A stretch of 64,000 bases of DNA. Source: Thalassia testudinum (lineage: Eukaryota; Streptophyta; Magnoliopsida; Alismatales; Hydrocharitaceae). Location of the stretch: assembly GCA_037157565.1 (NCBI GenBank), contig JAZHRO010000036.1, positions 16,542,501 through 16,606,500 of the forward strand, written 5' to 3'. Of this stretch, positions 21,158 to 34,448 are shown in pieces. The stretch's first letter is position 1, and the number at the start of each line of letters is the position of its first letter. The position numbers and the translations under genes were made by a program. Below the pieces are notes generated by a model. It made no database searches. It saw only the letters and a program-made list of their open reading frames with translations, and was not told where the DNA came from.

Positions 21158-22937
21158 CTAAAAGTGATGGGAAATAAACGAAGGGACCCAAGTGGTGTAG
21201 TATGAAATGGTATAAGAAACCACTTCACAAGTCAAATTAGGTATGGATGGATGTCGAGTAGGTGAGTCAAATAAGATCCAGTCGTCCATCTCACTAGTTT
21301 CGAACTTATCAGAATCCTCAATCTTATCCCTGGGGTGATCAAAAATCTTATTTGAGTCACCCAAATCATGATGCAAGTCTTCAAATGTAATGGACGGAAA
21401 TTCATTATTCCTTAAAATCACAACCCAAGGGGGAGTAAGATCAGAATCTAGATTAGTCAAGATCTCGAATTTTTTTAGTTCTGTGGACTTTTGAATTTGA
21501 TCCCAATTGTCTTTCTCTTGAATTACATCTTCTGAGGGATTATTTTTCTGTTCCTCATCAGTCAAATCAAACTCCTCAGGATTCCATGATTCAGCTAAAT
21601 TCTTTGCTTCTTCAGATAGATCCTCATAAGTCATCCCTAGTAATTCTGCAATTTCTTAAACATCTTTTCATAAGGGGATTGTTTGTCTTGTTCAATCTTG
21701 AGATGTTTAGGATAAAAGTCAGGGTTTTCCTCAGGACTCCGGTGGATGGGAAGAGAAGGGTGTGAATTAGTTGAAATAAAAGTGAAAGCAGATTTGGCCT
21801 CAATATGGGATATCTTAGAATGATTAATATCACCGAATCCAGATATCAAATCGTTTAAGCATATCTGATCATGGTAATCCTCAGACAAGATGACATCAGA
21901 GCCATCCAACCATGCTTAGTTGGGAGTGTCACTGTCCCTAATCTTTCTATATTCTTGATCTTGCTCTGATTTTCCCAAATCAACCATGTAGTCCAATTGT
22001 GTGTCTTTAAATATGAAAGACTCATACTCCAGCTCACCATGGATTGGCTCCTCAAAATAGAATGGTTGTAATTCAGGGCCTAAATCAAAATATAATTCCT
22101 CAAGTGAGCCTTCCTCCTCAAAGTTAGTTTTTGGGATATTAAAAAGGATATGTTCTGTATAATCATAGGGTTGGTGGGTGGGCTTAGTGTATGTAGAGGT
22201 TGGGATTGGATAAGATGTCATACTTAAGGTTGGATCCTCAACCTTGAATGGCTTACCACCAACTTTTGGCATACTCGGACCAATTTTATCACCTTGTGCT
22301 TTCCGAATTCTATTGAATTGTTTTGTTAGATTATCTGTATTTCTTTTATTAGCTTCTCTCATCCCCTGGACTGCTTGGAGTAATTGAGTGATCTCAGGAT
22401 CACCGCCATGGTCAGGGATTTGATCAGGCTGAGGATAATAATTTCTAGGATTTCTTTCCTCAGTTGAATCAAAATATCTATCATCTGAATACCTGGGGTA
22501 AGAATTATATCCTTGATTTGGTGTTGTAGGGTTATCCCAATGAGAAGGTAAAGTTTTTTGGGTGGAGTTAGGATAATTTGTAAAGTGATTTCGAGGATAG
22601 GATTGATATTCAAGGTATTGGGATTCTGAGGCATTTCCCTGATCGGGGGAGAGATGAGTTTGGCAGAACCGATCAAGATAGTTGGTCATGCCAACAGGTG
22701 CTAGTCCTGCATGGAGAGTGTCTTTTGAGGTTGTAGAGATCCTTGATATCCAAAGATTCTTGTGGGATTCGAGGTAGGCCTAGCTATACCTGAGGAATAT
22801 GAGGTGTAGGCAAGGGAATCAAGTCCCGGATGTTGAGGAGAGTTCTCCCATCCTGAAGAAGTTGAAGTAAGGGAAGGGTTGGGATAGGGAGAATAGTGTG
22901 GGGCAAAAGAGTATGGGTTCATGGTTTCCTCAATCAA
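21158..22937 (-). pseudogene. Element A protein region: Pro/Tyr/Ser-rich then acidic, no known domain
   Basis: Four consecutive minus-strand open segments (22937-22701, 22689-21916, 21909-21637, 21634-21158) form one broken gene of nearly 600 codons, with at least two frame changes and one in-frame stop. The first part is rich in Pro, Tyr, Ser and Asn (NPYSFAPHYSPYPNPS; RNYYPQPDQIPDHGG). A short helical stretch follows (ITQLLQAVQGMREANKRN, about 22400-22340). The rest is strongly acidic, Asp/Glu-rich (EELYFDLGPELQPFYFEE; DLSEEAKNLAESW). I see no capsid helices, zinc knuckle, protease or RT motif. It sits where gag would be, so it may be a gag-derived or accessory protein used in trans packaging. 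I do not recognise the family. Confidence 0.55.
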
Positions 22938-24501
22938 TTCTTCCTAATGGAAAATAGTCATTAGAATGTATTCAGAAAAATTAGGTCTTCTCCTTAATTT
23001 ACTCTATAAAGGTGGTACCAAATTAGGGTTCAGAGACCTTTTAGCATCCATGTACCAGAAGAAAGGTAATAGATGAGAGAGAGAAGACAAATGAGAGAAT
23101 ACCCACCCTTTCAATACAAGCAATCAAACTGGTCCTTAGAGTGTCAACCCTAAATAGACCTTATCTTGGCTCCCGAAAACACGACTGAGTTATATCAACC
23201 CTTGAATTACTTAGCTGGCCAAAAGGGTGGGACCCCTTAGGACACCCTGTACGGCGGGACACCACTAAGGGTTAACGCGGTTATCGCAACGACCTTTCTT
23301 ATCACCAGTGGGTCCAAGTAGACAAGGTCTTGACCTTAGCCCAATCTAGTTTCAAGTCCCCAAGTTTATTAGTCCTGCTTAGGGCATGTCTACTCAGTTT
23401 TAGGTGTGGGTTTGATGTGCTTTTGGAATATGATGAGCGTTAGGGGGGTGTTTGCCTTTAAAATTGATTTTGAAATGTGTGAACTGCTCAAGCAAACATG
23501 GTTCACAGGCAATTTCTTATGATGAAGTGAATTTTAAGATTCGAATGCTTGTGTTAATGCGTTTTAGGGTTCACTTGAGTTAATATTTTCAATCAAGGTT
23601 TTGATGAGGCACACAAGAGTTTTATAAATCCCAACTTGTTTGATAGATTTCCTTTAAGTATGGAAATGCAAGTGTGCTCTATCCTTAGCGTGAAATCCTA
23701 AACACATAATTCTAGATGTTCTTTTAAGTCAAAATCAGAGAAGTGGTGCGACCCAAGCAATGCTCAATTTAACTTATTGCACCACTAACTAGGCACTCAG
23801 AAAATATTTTTCAAGAATTTTTAATGCACGTTTTCCATTTTTTTCTGATTTAAAGTGTGCTGGAGGTTTTGTAATCTGTTTTGACCTCCAGTAGGTGATT
23901 GAATAATCCATGCAATCAAACATGCAAGAAATAATTTTTTCAGATTTTTTATAAATTCTTGATTATCCCAAAAATTTAGTACCATAAATTTTAAGTCAAT
24001 CAGAGTTGTATAAAAATTCCTACGATATTTTGAACTTTGAAAAATTAGGAAGAATAACCATATTGATAATAGATCAGTACATGAATTTTTAAAATTTTTT
24101 TATAACCCTGATTTGTACGAAATTTGGATATGTTGTTCTTTACTTTGAAATCTATGTCCAGTAAAAATTTGAGAATTTTTAGACTGACGAATCTCTAGGA
24201 ATTGAATTTTTAAAGTAAAACTTTATTTTAGCCCGAAAATCAAGAGAGAATTTTTTTTATATAATAATAAGAAAACAAATTCTAACTAATCCTAGGGTTC
24301 AAGCAAATCCTAGATCTAACTAATATAAACTACAGGTACTTACCTGAGGTTCGAACCCGCAATTCCAGTTGTCGTGTTTTGTTCTGATTTCCTTGCTTTC
24401 TTTCACACGAATTCAACAAAAAATAGCATGTTAGAAATCTCAAATTCTCACCAAAGAAAGCTTCAAAAATTTCCGTTTCCTCCCCAGCAATGGCTCACAC
24501 T
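22938..24501 (-). other. Element A leader (5' untranslated region)
   Basis: 1.56 kb between the primer site and the protein region, AT-rich with many stops. A purine-poor GC patch at about 23210-23300 resembles in layout the leader patch of element B near 36800-36900. Confidence 0.6.
24476..24500 (-). promoter_or_regulatory. Primer-binding site of element A (decayed tRNA-Asp type)
   Basis: Minus strand TGAGCCATTGCTGGGGA lies a few bases from the 5' LTR. Compared with TGGCGCCGTTGCCGGGGA (complement of the plant tRNA-Asp 3' end) it differs by a small deletion and C-to-T or G-to-A changes, as expected from methylated-C decay. Confidence 0.65.
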
Positions 24502-24665
24502 TGTTCGACGCGTAATTAGCGTTTTAAAAGTTATTTAGTGGTAGTATAGCATGAAAACACGTCGACAAATAAATTTATAAAACTCCGATGAGTACCGGGT
24601 CGCTCGTAGGGAGGCAATCGTAATTTATGCAGAAGCATTTCAATAAAACTAATTCTAACTATATA

Positions 24666-24698
<33 letters not shown>

Positions 24699-26121
24699 AA
24701 AATAGATATCCAGAGAATAAGAATTTTATTGCAATTAGGTAAAGTCTTTCATAATAGAAAATCTAATAGAGACAGATAGATAGCAAATAGATAGAGAGAG
24801 AGAAGAAAGTGTCAGAGAAATGATGCTGCTTGTGGGATGCTTGTCCTTGATGCAACAGCACCTTAGATCCAGAGCGTCGGGATGAAGGTCAAAGCGGAGT
24901 TGCAGAGGGATGGAGAGTTGCAGAGAAGGTGGAAGTTGTCTGGAGTTGATGGAAGAGAGAGATACTTCAACTGGGGGGGCCCTGGGCCTTCTTTTATAGC
25001 TTTTTTGGAGGACAAAAAGGGTATTTTAGCCCTTAATCTCGTGTAACAACTCCTGTTTGATCAGATTCGTTGATCGGGAGATCAATGGATCTGATCTGGT
25101 CTCAAAAAAACTTCAAATTCACCTCCATAGCGCGGATTTAATCCCTGGCTAACACGTGACACCCACTGCACCCTTGGATCGCGATCGCACAGCCCCGCTT
25201 CCTTCTCGCGTGCCCGCTACAATAACCTCTCTCCGCATGCGCACCCGTAAGGCCCTTTTTAGCTCCTAATCGATCGGACGGCTGAAGTGCACTTGCCTCG
25301 CCTTCCTGATCTCGCAAAATGCGTGGGATCGCATGTCTGCCCGGGGCACGCTCTAATCGCGCCACGTGGTTGCACCTTCGCCCTCCAATCGCGTAGTTGC
25401 GCCCGTGCCCACGCCCAACGCCGCTTCAATTTCGTACAGCACACGACTCGAATGCACATCACGTGCTTCCGCGCTCGCATGTGAGCCAACACACTGCGCG
25501 AACCTTCTGTTATACCTGATTGTTTCTATTTATGCTTATCCGGTCTGGGTGGGCGACGTGGCATGCTCGTGGTCGTTGGATGAAGATCCAACGGCCCACG
25601 GCGTGAGAGGTACCTTTCCTCGATGGGGCAGTGGTGAGGGAGCAGTTGTGATGGCACCACATGACATCATCATGGCCTTCCATCTTCTTTTCCTTGTATC
25701 TGGTGATGTAGACCTCCGATCGAGTTGATTTTGCTCCGTTGGACTGCGATCGTTGATCTGGATTCATCCATGCAGTTAGATTCTTCATTTGAGGCTTAAA
25801 TCTTTGTCCTTTGGCTTTATGATCTCCGTTCTTTTATGGACTGCACAATGTGCCCTGGTTGTCTGATCGAGACAATTTCGAAAGCGTTGGGCTCCCGTCG
25901 TCGTACTGATCAGATCTGTCTGATCTGATCTGACATCCACGGCTTCGACTCATCTGCGATAGAAGTAATCTCTCTTTTAGGTCATAAATTGAGATATTAT
26001 CTATATGACTAATAAATTAGCTATTGTGCAAATTACGATGCCTATGAATGCATTAATACTAAGTTATGCTAGGTTCTAGCTTAATTTAGGTGATTTAGGT
26101 TGCATGATTGCTGTGCAACTA
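24502..26121 (-). repeat. Element A 5' LTR (right copy)
   Basis: Begins TGTTCGACGC and ends near GTGCAACTA. Differs from the left copy by point changes (many at CG sites) and by microsatellite length: TATG repeats near 24672-24700 and a shorter GA run. Confidence 0.9.
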
Positions 26122-26938
26122 GGACCTATCATATGATCGCTGATGGTGGCGCAACAATTAGGTGGATAAGGAGGCACACTTGAATGCGGTGAGGATAAGT
26201 GGCAAGGTTCATGCATGCAAGAAGTAAGGATAACAAGTGCATCATTCTACGCGTGGAAAGAGTGTGGCTAAGATTGTGCCATGGAGGCGATCCATGGTTA
26301 TAACCACAGACTAATGGGAGCCTACCATGTAGCAGGGCAGAGTGGAAGCCAAATTGAGTGTTCACTTGATTCGAGTTGGTCCAAACTAGTCTAGGACCCT
26401 TTTGATTTCTTTTGGTCGGTTTAAGGCCTTACCAACCTTGGAATTCAATGATTCATATATTATTGAATTTTATTTTTGTGCACTTTGGTTTCTATCGTTT
26501 TGATTTTGTATTTTTTGTTGTAAACATTCAAACATTCAATTATCATTAATATAGTCTTTTTATGCTTTCTATTTATCTTTGTGAATTCATGACTAGCTTA
26601 ATTTAGTAGTTCATTAATTAAGTCATTCACCTTCCCGTGTTCGATTTGAACTCGCTGTATTTCATCCCATTCGATTCATGAGTTCGGTTTATTTTGAGTA
26701 TGATTTTTACGCTGCAACGAACATTTAAAATATATTCATGAAAATCGAATGTCACCTCCATAAGCCACGCCATCTTCTTCGAGGAGGATTCTACGATGTA
26801 CTTTACATCAATATCTATGCTTATGTTCTCTTCATTGTCTTCACCGAGGAAACACACCATAACTTTGCACTGATGGGAACACCATCATAGATCCTAATTA
26901 GCCCATTTTTAGTCTGGAATAAAAGATAAAAGCTCCAA
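26122..26938. other. Spacer between elements A and B, no gene seen
   Basis: About 0.8 kb, AT-rich in the second half. It carries the right flank of A and, at 26939-26943, the left target copy CATAT of B. Origin not recognised. Confidence 0.5.
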
Positions 26939-26943
26939 CATAT
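26939..26943. repeat. Target-site duplication of element B (left copy)
   Basis: CATAT, identical to 40196-40200, the usual 5 bp made by a gypsy integrase. Confidence 0.85.
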
Positions 26944-29235
<2,292 letters not shown>

Positions 29236-29247
29236 TACCCCCATGCC
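29236..29247 (-). promoter_or_regulatory. Polypurine tract of element B
   Basis: Minus strand GGCATGGGGGTA, directly next to the 3' LTR. Confidence 0.75.
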
Positions 29248-30579
29248 TATCTTTTGCTAGTCCCTAGAAAAACATTTTTTTTTTGTTGTATTTTAGAAAT
29301 GATCTTTAAGCTGAAGATTTTCTTCTGAGGCAATATAGGTGCGTTTATTGTTGGATATTGTGAGAACCAATTGTAGAGAAGACTATCAGTACATTAAGTC
29401 TCACATGACATATATCATCTCTCGACTAACCAGGTTTCTTGATATTTAAACCTTAAGTACTATTTCCAGGATCCAGGAGGTTTTTGCCGTACTTGAGAGC
29501 TCAAGAGATTATGGCTTATGCTTAGTGAAGGATCAAGACTGACCAGATGAACATTAAGACTCAAGCCCAGGGTTTCACAAATTTTTAAGTACAGGTTGGT
29601 CCCAGTTTCAGCTCGTGTCTTCGGATTGACCCTTAAAAAGATGATGGAAACTCAACTCCCATTTTCTGACATTTGTGGCTCAAAGAAAACAAGGTATTGG
29701 TAACCAGCCCTGAAGAACTTCTTGTAGGGTGAAGACTTTACAGTCGTTTGCGAGATATACTGACTTATTTGCATTTTTTTTTGAAACACGTGTCAGTATA
29801 TCTCTTACGACATTATTTAGAGCAGCACACCTTTTTCTTTTTGGTGGGAGAGTTCCTTTTTGGTGGAAAGAGTCATTCCTAAACACAAGACTAAAGCCTG
29901 GGATAAAAAGTCTACCTACGCGCACAGGTAAGGACTCCACCTTCCCTAATGAACACTAGGGTTGGATCTTATGTTCACCTGGTCTTTCTTGATATGTGTA
30001 GTGTGAGCCAAGATTACTTAAGCCCTAAAGCAGAAGCAAACCAACGGATCCTGTACTGGTGTCTCAGGTACAAGAATACGTCCTTAGTTGGGAGAGATTC
30101 CGATCTATTTTGTCAATGCTCAAGTGAATTAAGCCGAGCCTGAGCGAATCAAGCTTCTGTGGCCTGGAAAGTCTTCAAAACAATGGTTGAATATCCATAA
30201 ACACTTACTGTATTTTTGTTTCAACCTTCAGATCATTACTAAACACCATTTTCATTTTTTTTTTTTTATAGAAACTACATGATACCCTAAAATACCCAGA
30301 TCCTAAGGATGCCTATCCACCCCCCCATGCCAAACGATGCTATATCCTCATATGCATGCGGGGAAGGGCAGAGAAAGGATGAAAGATCGGGTAACGAGTA
30401 CTGAAGTGCAGGGTATACAGCAGGGTGGTAGGGTGGGTGGATGGTGGGTGGTGAAGTGAAAAGTGAAGTGAGCGTGATAGTGAAGTGAAAAGTGATGGTG
30501 GATGGTGAGTGTTGTTGGGGTGCCTCCCAACGAGCACTAAACTTAACATCCCCAGCTAGACTCAAAATGAGGCAAAGAA
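29248..30579 (-). other. Element B 3' internal region, no envelope-like gene
   Basis: 1.3 kb between the end of integrase and the 3' LTR. No open frame of note. It contains the shared 3' motif (about 30519-30550) and a second purine tract (30316-30331). Plus-strand open stretches here are short and unsupported. Confidence 0.65.
30316..30331 (-). promoter_or_regulatory. Second, internal polypurine tract of element B
   Basis: Minus strand GGCATGGGGGGGTGGA, about 1.1 kb before the 3' LTR. It is the counterpart of 20653-20666 in element A. Confidence 0.5.
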
Positions 30580-31735
30580 TTAGTTACCCTCCAGCAGGGC
30601 AACGGTTTCTCCAACGGGGGTAGGTTCATGAGTCAGATAGGGTTTCAAACGCTGCCCGTTGACCGTAAATTTGCGCCCAGATTTGGGATCTTCGATCTCG
30701 ACGGCCCCGTTGGGGAATGGTCTTGAGACCAGGAAAGGACTAGTCCATTTGGACTTCAATTTCCCAGGGAAGAATTTGAGTCGGGCATTAAAGAGCCAAA
30801 CTTGCTGAGATGGCTCAAATTCTTTCCGCCGAATACGATTGTCGTGAAAAGCCTTAGTGCGTTGTTTGAAAGTTAAAGCAGAATCATAGGCTTCACGACG
30901 GAGCTCTTCCAGCTCCTGGAGTTGGAGTTTCCTTTCTCGACCACACAGGTCTAGGTCGAGGTTACATTGGCGAACCGCCCAATAAGCGTGGTGCTCCAAC
31001 TCCACGGGCAAATGACAAGGCTTCTCGTAAACAATTCTATAAGGAGACATACCAAAGGGAGCCTTGAAGGCGGTCCAATACGCCCAAAGTGCGTCAATCA
31101 GCTTGTCGGACCAATCCTTACGGTCAGGCCGAACCGTTTTCTGGAGAATTTGCTTGATTTGCCGGTTCGACACCTCTTCCTGGCCGTTCATCTAAGGATG
31201 ATACGGGGATGCGATACGATGGTGGACTCCATATTTCCTCAGAAGTGCCCGAAAAGAAACATGGGTAAAGTGGCTTCCTCCATCAGAGATAATGGCTCGA
31301 GGGATCCCAACGCGTACAAAGATGTGGTCTTTGACAAATCGGGTGGATATAACATGGTCAGCACGGCGCGCGGGAATAGCCTTGATCCATTTCGAAACAT
31401 AGTCAATGGTTACGAGGATGAATTCGAAGCCGTTGGAAGGAGGTAAGGGACCCATGAAATCAATTCCCCAAATGTCGAAGATTTCCGCAGCTAGGATAGG
31501 TTGCAAGGGCATCATGTCACGACGTGACATTGATCTTAACGATTGGCACCTAGTGCAATGCTTGGCATAATTGTGTGCATCCTGGTGAAGGGAGGGCCAA
31601 AAGAAACCGCACTGCAACACCTTGGCTGCAATTTCCTCCCAAAGAAATGGCCTCCGTAGGCCTGATCGTGCCAGAAGGATAGCACACTGGGGAACTCGCT
31701 GTCAGGAATACAGCGACGGATGATTTGATCAGCAC
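30580..31735 (-). pseudogene. Element B integrase
   Basis: Inserts the element DNA into the host genome. The N-terminal zinc-binding region is seen as HDQAYGGHF (frame-shifted near 31640) and then HNYAKHCTRCQ (HHCC type). The DDE core has the first Asp in WGIDFMGPLPPS, the second in RAIISDGGSHF, and the Glu in MNGQEEVSNRQIK. The C-terminal part (WLFNARLKFFPGKLKSKW; GRKFTVNGQRLKPYL) matches the gypsy GPY-type end. An in-frame TAG at about 31192-31194, between SPYHP and MNGQ, cuts the core just before the catalytic Glu. The conserved reading continues for 203 codons after it. Confidence 0.88.
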
Positions 31736-33368
31736 CTATCCGAAAAAGAAGTGGATTATCCTAGAAATAATACTTTGCTTCTGCCATGAGATGCTCGCGC
31801 TGTTTTTTAGGCTAGCCATGTGGAAGGGATCCAGAAGCAAGGTAATTGGCAATGTCGGCATACCACGGTCCACTTGCCACATTTATTGCCAATAGGTGCT
31901 CATCAGGAAAAATTTCATTGATCGGCAGAGTAAGTCCAATATGATCAGGGTCCAGTCTGGAAAGGTGATCAGCTACAACGTCTGGGTTCCGACCTTATCG
32001 TGGATCTCAACGTCAAATTCCTGGAGTAGAAGGATCCAACGAATCAGTCTAGGCTTGGCATCCTTCTTGTGCATGAGATGGCGAATGGTCGCATGATCAG
32101 TGAAAACAATAACGTGAGCCCAGAAGGTAAGAGCGAAATTTCTCCAGCCCAAAGACGACCGCAAGTAGTTCTTTTTCAGTGGTAGTATAATTATGTTGGG
32201 CCTCGTCCAATGTCTTACTGGCATAGTATACCACGAAGGGGTGTCTATCGCGTCTTTGTCCCAAGATGGCTTCGACTGCAAGGTCGGAAGCGTCACACAT
32301 GAGTTCAAAGTCGAGGGACCAATCAGGCGGCTGGAGAACAGGGGCCTTGGTGACAGCATTACGCAGCTACGTGAATGCTCGTATGCAATCGGGGCCCATA
32401 TCGAAGGGTACGTCGGTTAATAGGAGATGAGTTAAGGGTCGAGAAATTTTTGAGAAGTCTTTGATGAATCTCCTATAGAAACCGATGTGTCCCAGGAAGG
32501 AGCGGATTTGTTTGACAGAGCCAGGCACAGGTAAATCAGCAATGACATCGAGCTTAGCTCTGTCAACCTTGATACCCCTATTGGAGATGATATGTCCGAG
32601 AACAATTCTCTCACGCACCATAAAATGACTTTTTTCCCAGGAAAGTACAAGGTTTACATCAATGCATCTCCTAAGGATACGAGTTAGGTTGGCAAGACAT
32701 TCATCAAAAGATGGTCCAAAGATTGAAAAGTCATCCATGAAGACCTCGAGAAAGTCACCCACCATGTCATGGAATATCGCCAGCATACATCTCTGGAAAG
32801 TTGCTGGCGCGTTGCAAAGTCCAAACGGCATCCTTCTAAATGCGAAGGTGCCGAAAGGGTAGGTAAAAGTGATTTTCTCTTGGTCTTGGGGGTCAATTGC
32901 CACCTTGTTATATCCTGAGAATCCATCCAGGAAACAGAAAAATTTATTTCCCGCTAACCGATCCAGGATTTGGTCAATGAAAGGTAGCGGAAAGTGATCT
33001 TTCTTGGTTGCGGCATTGAGTTTCCTATAATCTACACACACTCTCCAAGATGTAGGAGTGCGTGTAGGGATGGATTTGCCCCTGTCATTGACACGGATGG
33101 TGAGTCCTGCCTTCTTGGGCACAATGTGAATTGGACTCACCAAGGGGCTATCGCTGATCGGGTAGATTATACCCGCATCCAGCCACTTAATAATTTCTTT
33201 CTTAACGACCTCCCGCATGTTAGGGTTGAGACGTAGCTGCATCTCGCGGGAAGGTCGAGCCTCCTCCGTATATATACGGTGAGTGCAGTAGGAGGGGCTA
33301 ATGCCAGATAAGTCTAATAAGGACCATCCAATAGCTGCCTTGTGTTCTATGAGGACCTTAGTTTGCAC
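31736..33368 (-). pseudogene. Element B reverse transcriptase and RNase H
   Basis: Copies element RNA into DNA. The RT segment 33368-32367 is open for 333 codons: RLNPNMREVVKKEIIKWLDA, WRVCVDYRKLNAATKKDHFP, QEKITFTYPFGTFAFRRMPF, the catalytic FMDDFSIFG (a YMDD variant normal in gypsy), VLGHIISNRGIKVDRAKL and SFLGHIGFYRRFIKDFSK. An in-frame TAG (about 32367) interrupts the connection. RNase H follows: [18 protein letters not shown] with its catalytic Asp, then [19 protein letters not shown] with its catalytic Glu. After a frame shift come [13 protein letters not shown] and [19 protein letters not shown]. The N-terminal start is reached by a frame shift from the protease frame at about 33360. 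Confidence 0.9.
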
Positions 33369-34427
33369 TCTTGCTCCCTGGTCAATTTTGAACTGATGAT
33401 TACAGGGAACGTTTCATTTGGCCCTAGGAAAACATACTTAAGTGTAGTAGGCAACTCTTTCAGCTCGGGAGTGGATGGTGAAAGATCTGGCATTTCTTGG
33501 GACGAGAGTGTCCCAGGCAGGTTGGAGAACAAGTCAGGAGGAAGAAATTGGCCTTCAGATTGGCCAAGAAGAGGGGCTTCTTGGATAGATGGATCCAAAA
33601 TGGAATAGCCCCAGTGAGAAGTATATGGGCTCAAGGTCCCAGTGTGGATTTGCAAATCCGCTTGATTTGGCGGGAAAGAAAGGGCAACCCGGTCTTCAAG
33701 AGTGTGGACCGGCAGTGAGTAGCCTGGATATGACTCAGACCACGAGGTATGGGAAGCGGAAAAAACCTCGTTAGAAGTCTGGCCCGGGGAAGGTACGGGA
33801 CAAGGGAGGGATGGGGGAATGTCACAATATGTGTTGGTCAGGCAGTTATCAGTGTTTATAGGTAATCCGCAGCAGTCCGAATAGGTCTTAATTAGTCTGA
33901 TACACGCACTGATGGCCATGTCCTCGTCAGACGTGTCATCCTCGATGCAATCGCAATCAAAGTTCTTGGCTGCCTTGAAGATGTTAAGCTTGAGCTTTTC
34001 AGATCCAACGGCAATCTTAATATAACCCAATTTGCAGTCGATATGGGCGTGGGCTGTGGCCAAGAAAGGTCGACCAAGGATGATCGGACAATCAGAAAGT
34101 GAGCTAGGAACTTCCATATCTAAAATAAGAAAGTCAACAGGAAAACAGAGACTGTTGACCCTAATCACCACGTCTTCCACCACACCCTTTGGGATTTTGA
34201 TAGAACGATCTGCCAATTGTAACGTGACAGGGGTGGGTTTTAGATTTCCTAAAGAATTTTTCGAGCATGATGGTCGGTATAAGATTGATGGAAGATCCTA
34301 GATCAAGCAGGGCATAGTTAAAATTGCAGCCTTGGATGCTACAGGAAATCAGTGGTGTGCACGGATCTTTCTGCTTCGGTGGTAGGTTTGATAGTATAGC
34401 ACAACTCGCATGAGGCGAGAGAACCAC
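33347..34427 (-). pseudogene. Element B aspartic protease and linker
   Basis: Cleaves the Gag-Pol polyprotein. The active-site motif is ALLDLGSSINLIP (34330-34290 region, DLG/S in place of DTGA, usual for Athila-type proteases). After a frame shift near a T-run at about 34250-34262 it continues LADRSIKIPKGVVEDV, PVDFLILDME and PIILGRPFLATAHAHID. A long Ser/Pro-rich linker follows to the RT. Confidence 0.85.
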
Positions 34428-34448
34428 CGGATTCTTCGTTTTCTTTGA

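Larger units (their letters stand above)
17515..26121 (-). mobile_element. LTR retrotransposon A: pol-less, Athila-related non-autonomous element
   Basis: About 1.6-kb LTRs lie at 17515-19133 and 24502-26121, with TG…CA-type ends. A polypurine tract (minus strand GGCATGGGGGTG) touches the left LTR. A decayed tRNA-Asp-type primer site (TGAGCCATTGCTGGGGA on the minus strand) lies next to the right LTR. Flanks share GGAC (17511-17514 and 26122-26125), a partial target duplication. The 5.4-kb interior has one minus-strand protein region (22937-21158) and no visible protease, RT, RNase H or integrase. It shares the primer site, the tract next to the LTR, a second internal tract and a 3' motif with element B, so it was probably mobilised by an Athila-like partner. 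Confidence 0.85.

Noticed and set aside
29248..30579. Envelope-like gene expected after integrase in some Athila elements
   Set aside because: No continuous frame, signal peptide or membrane segment could be found in this stretch.
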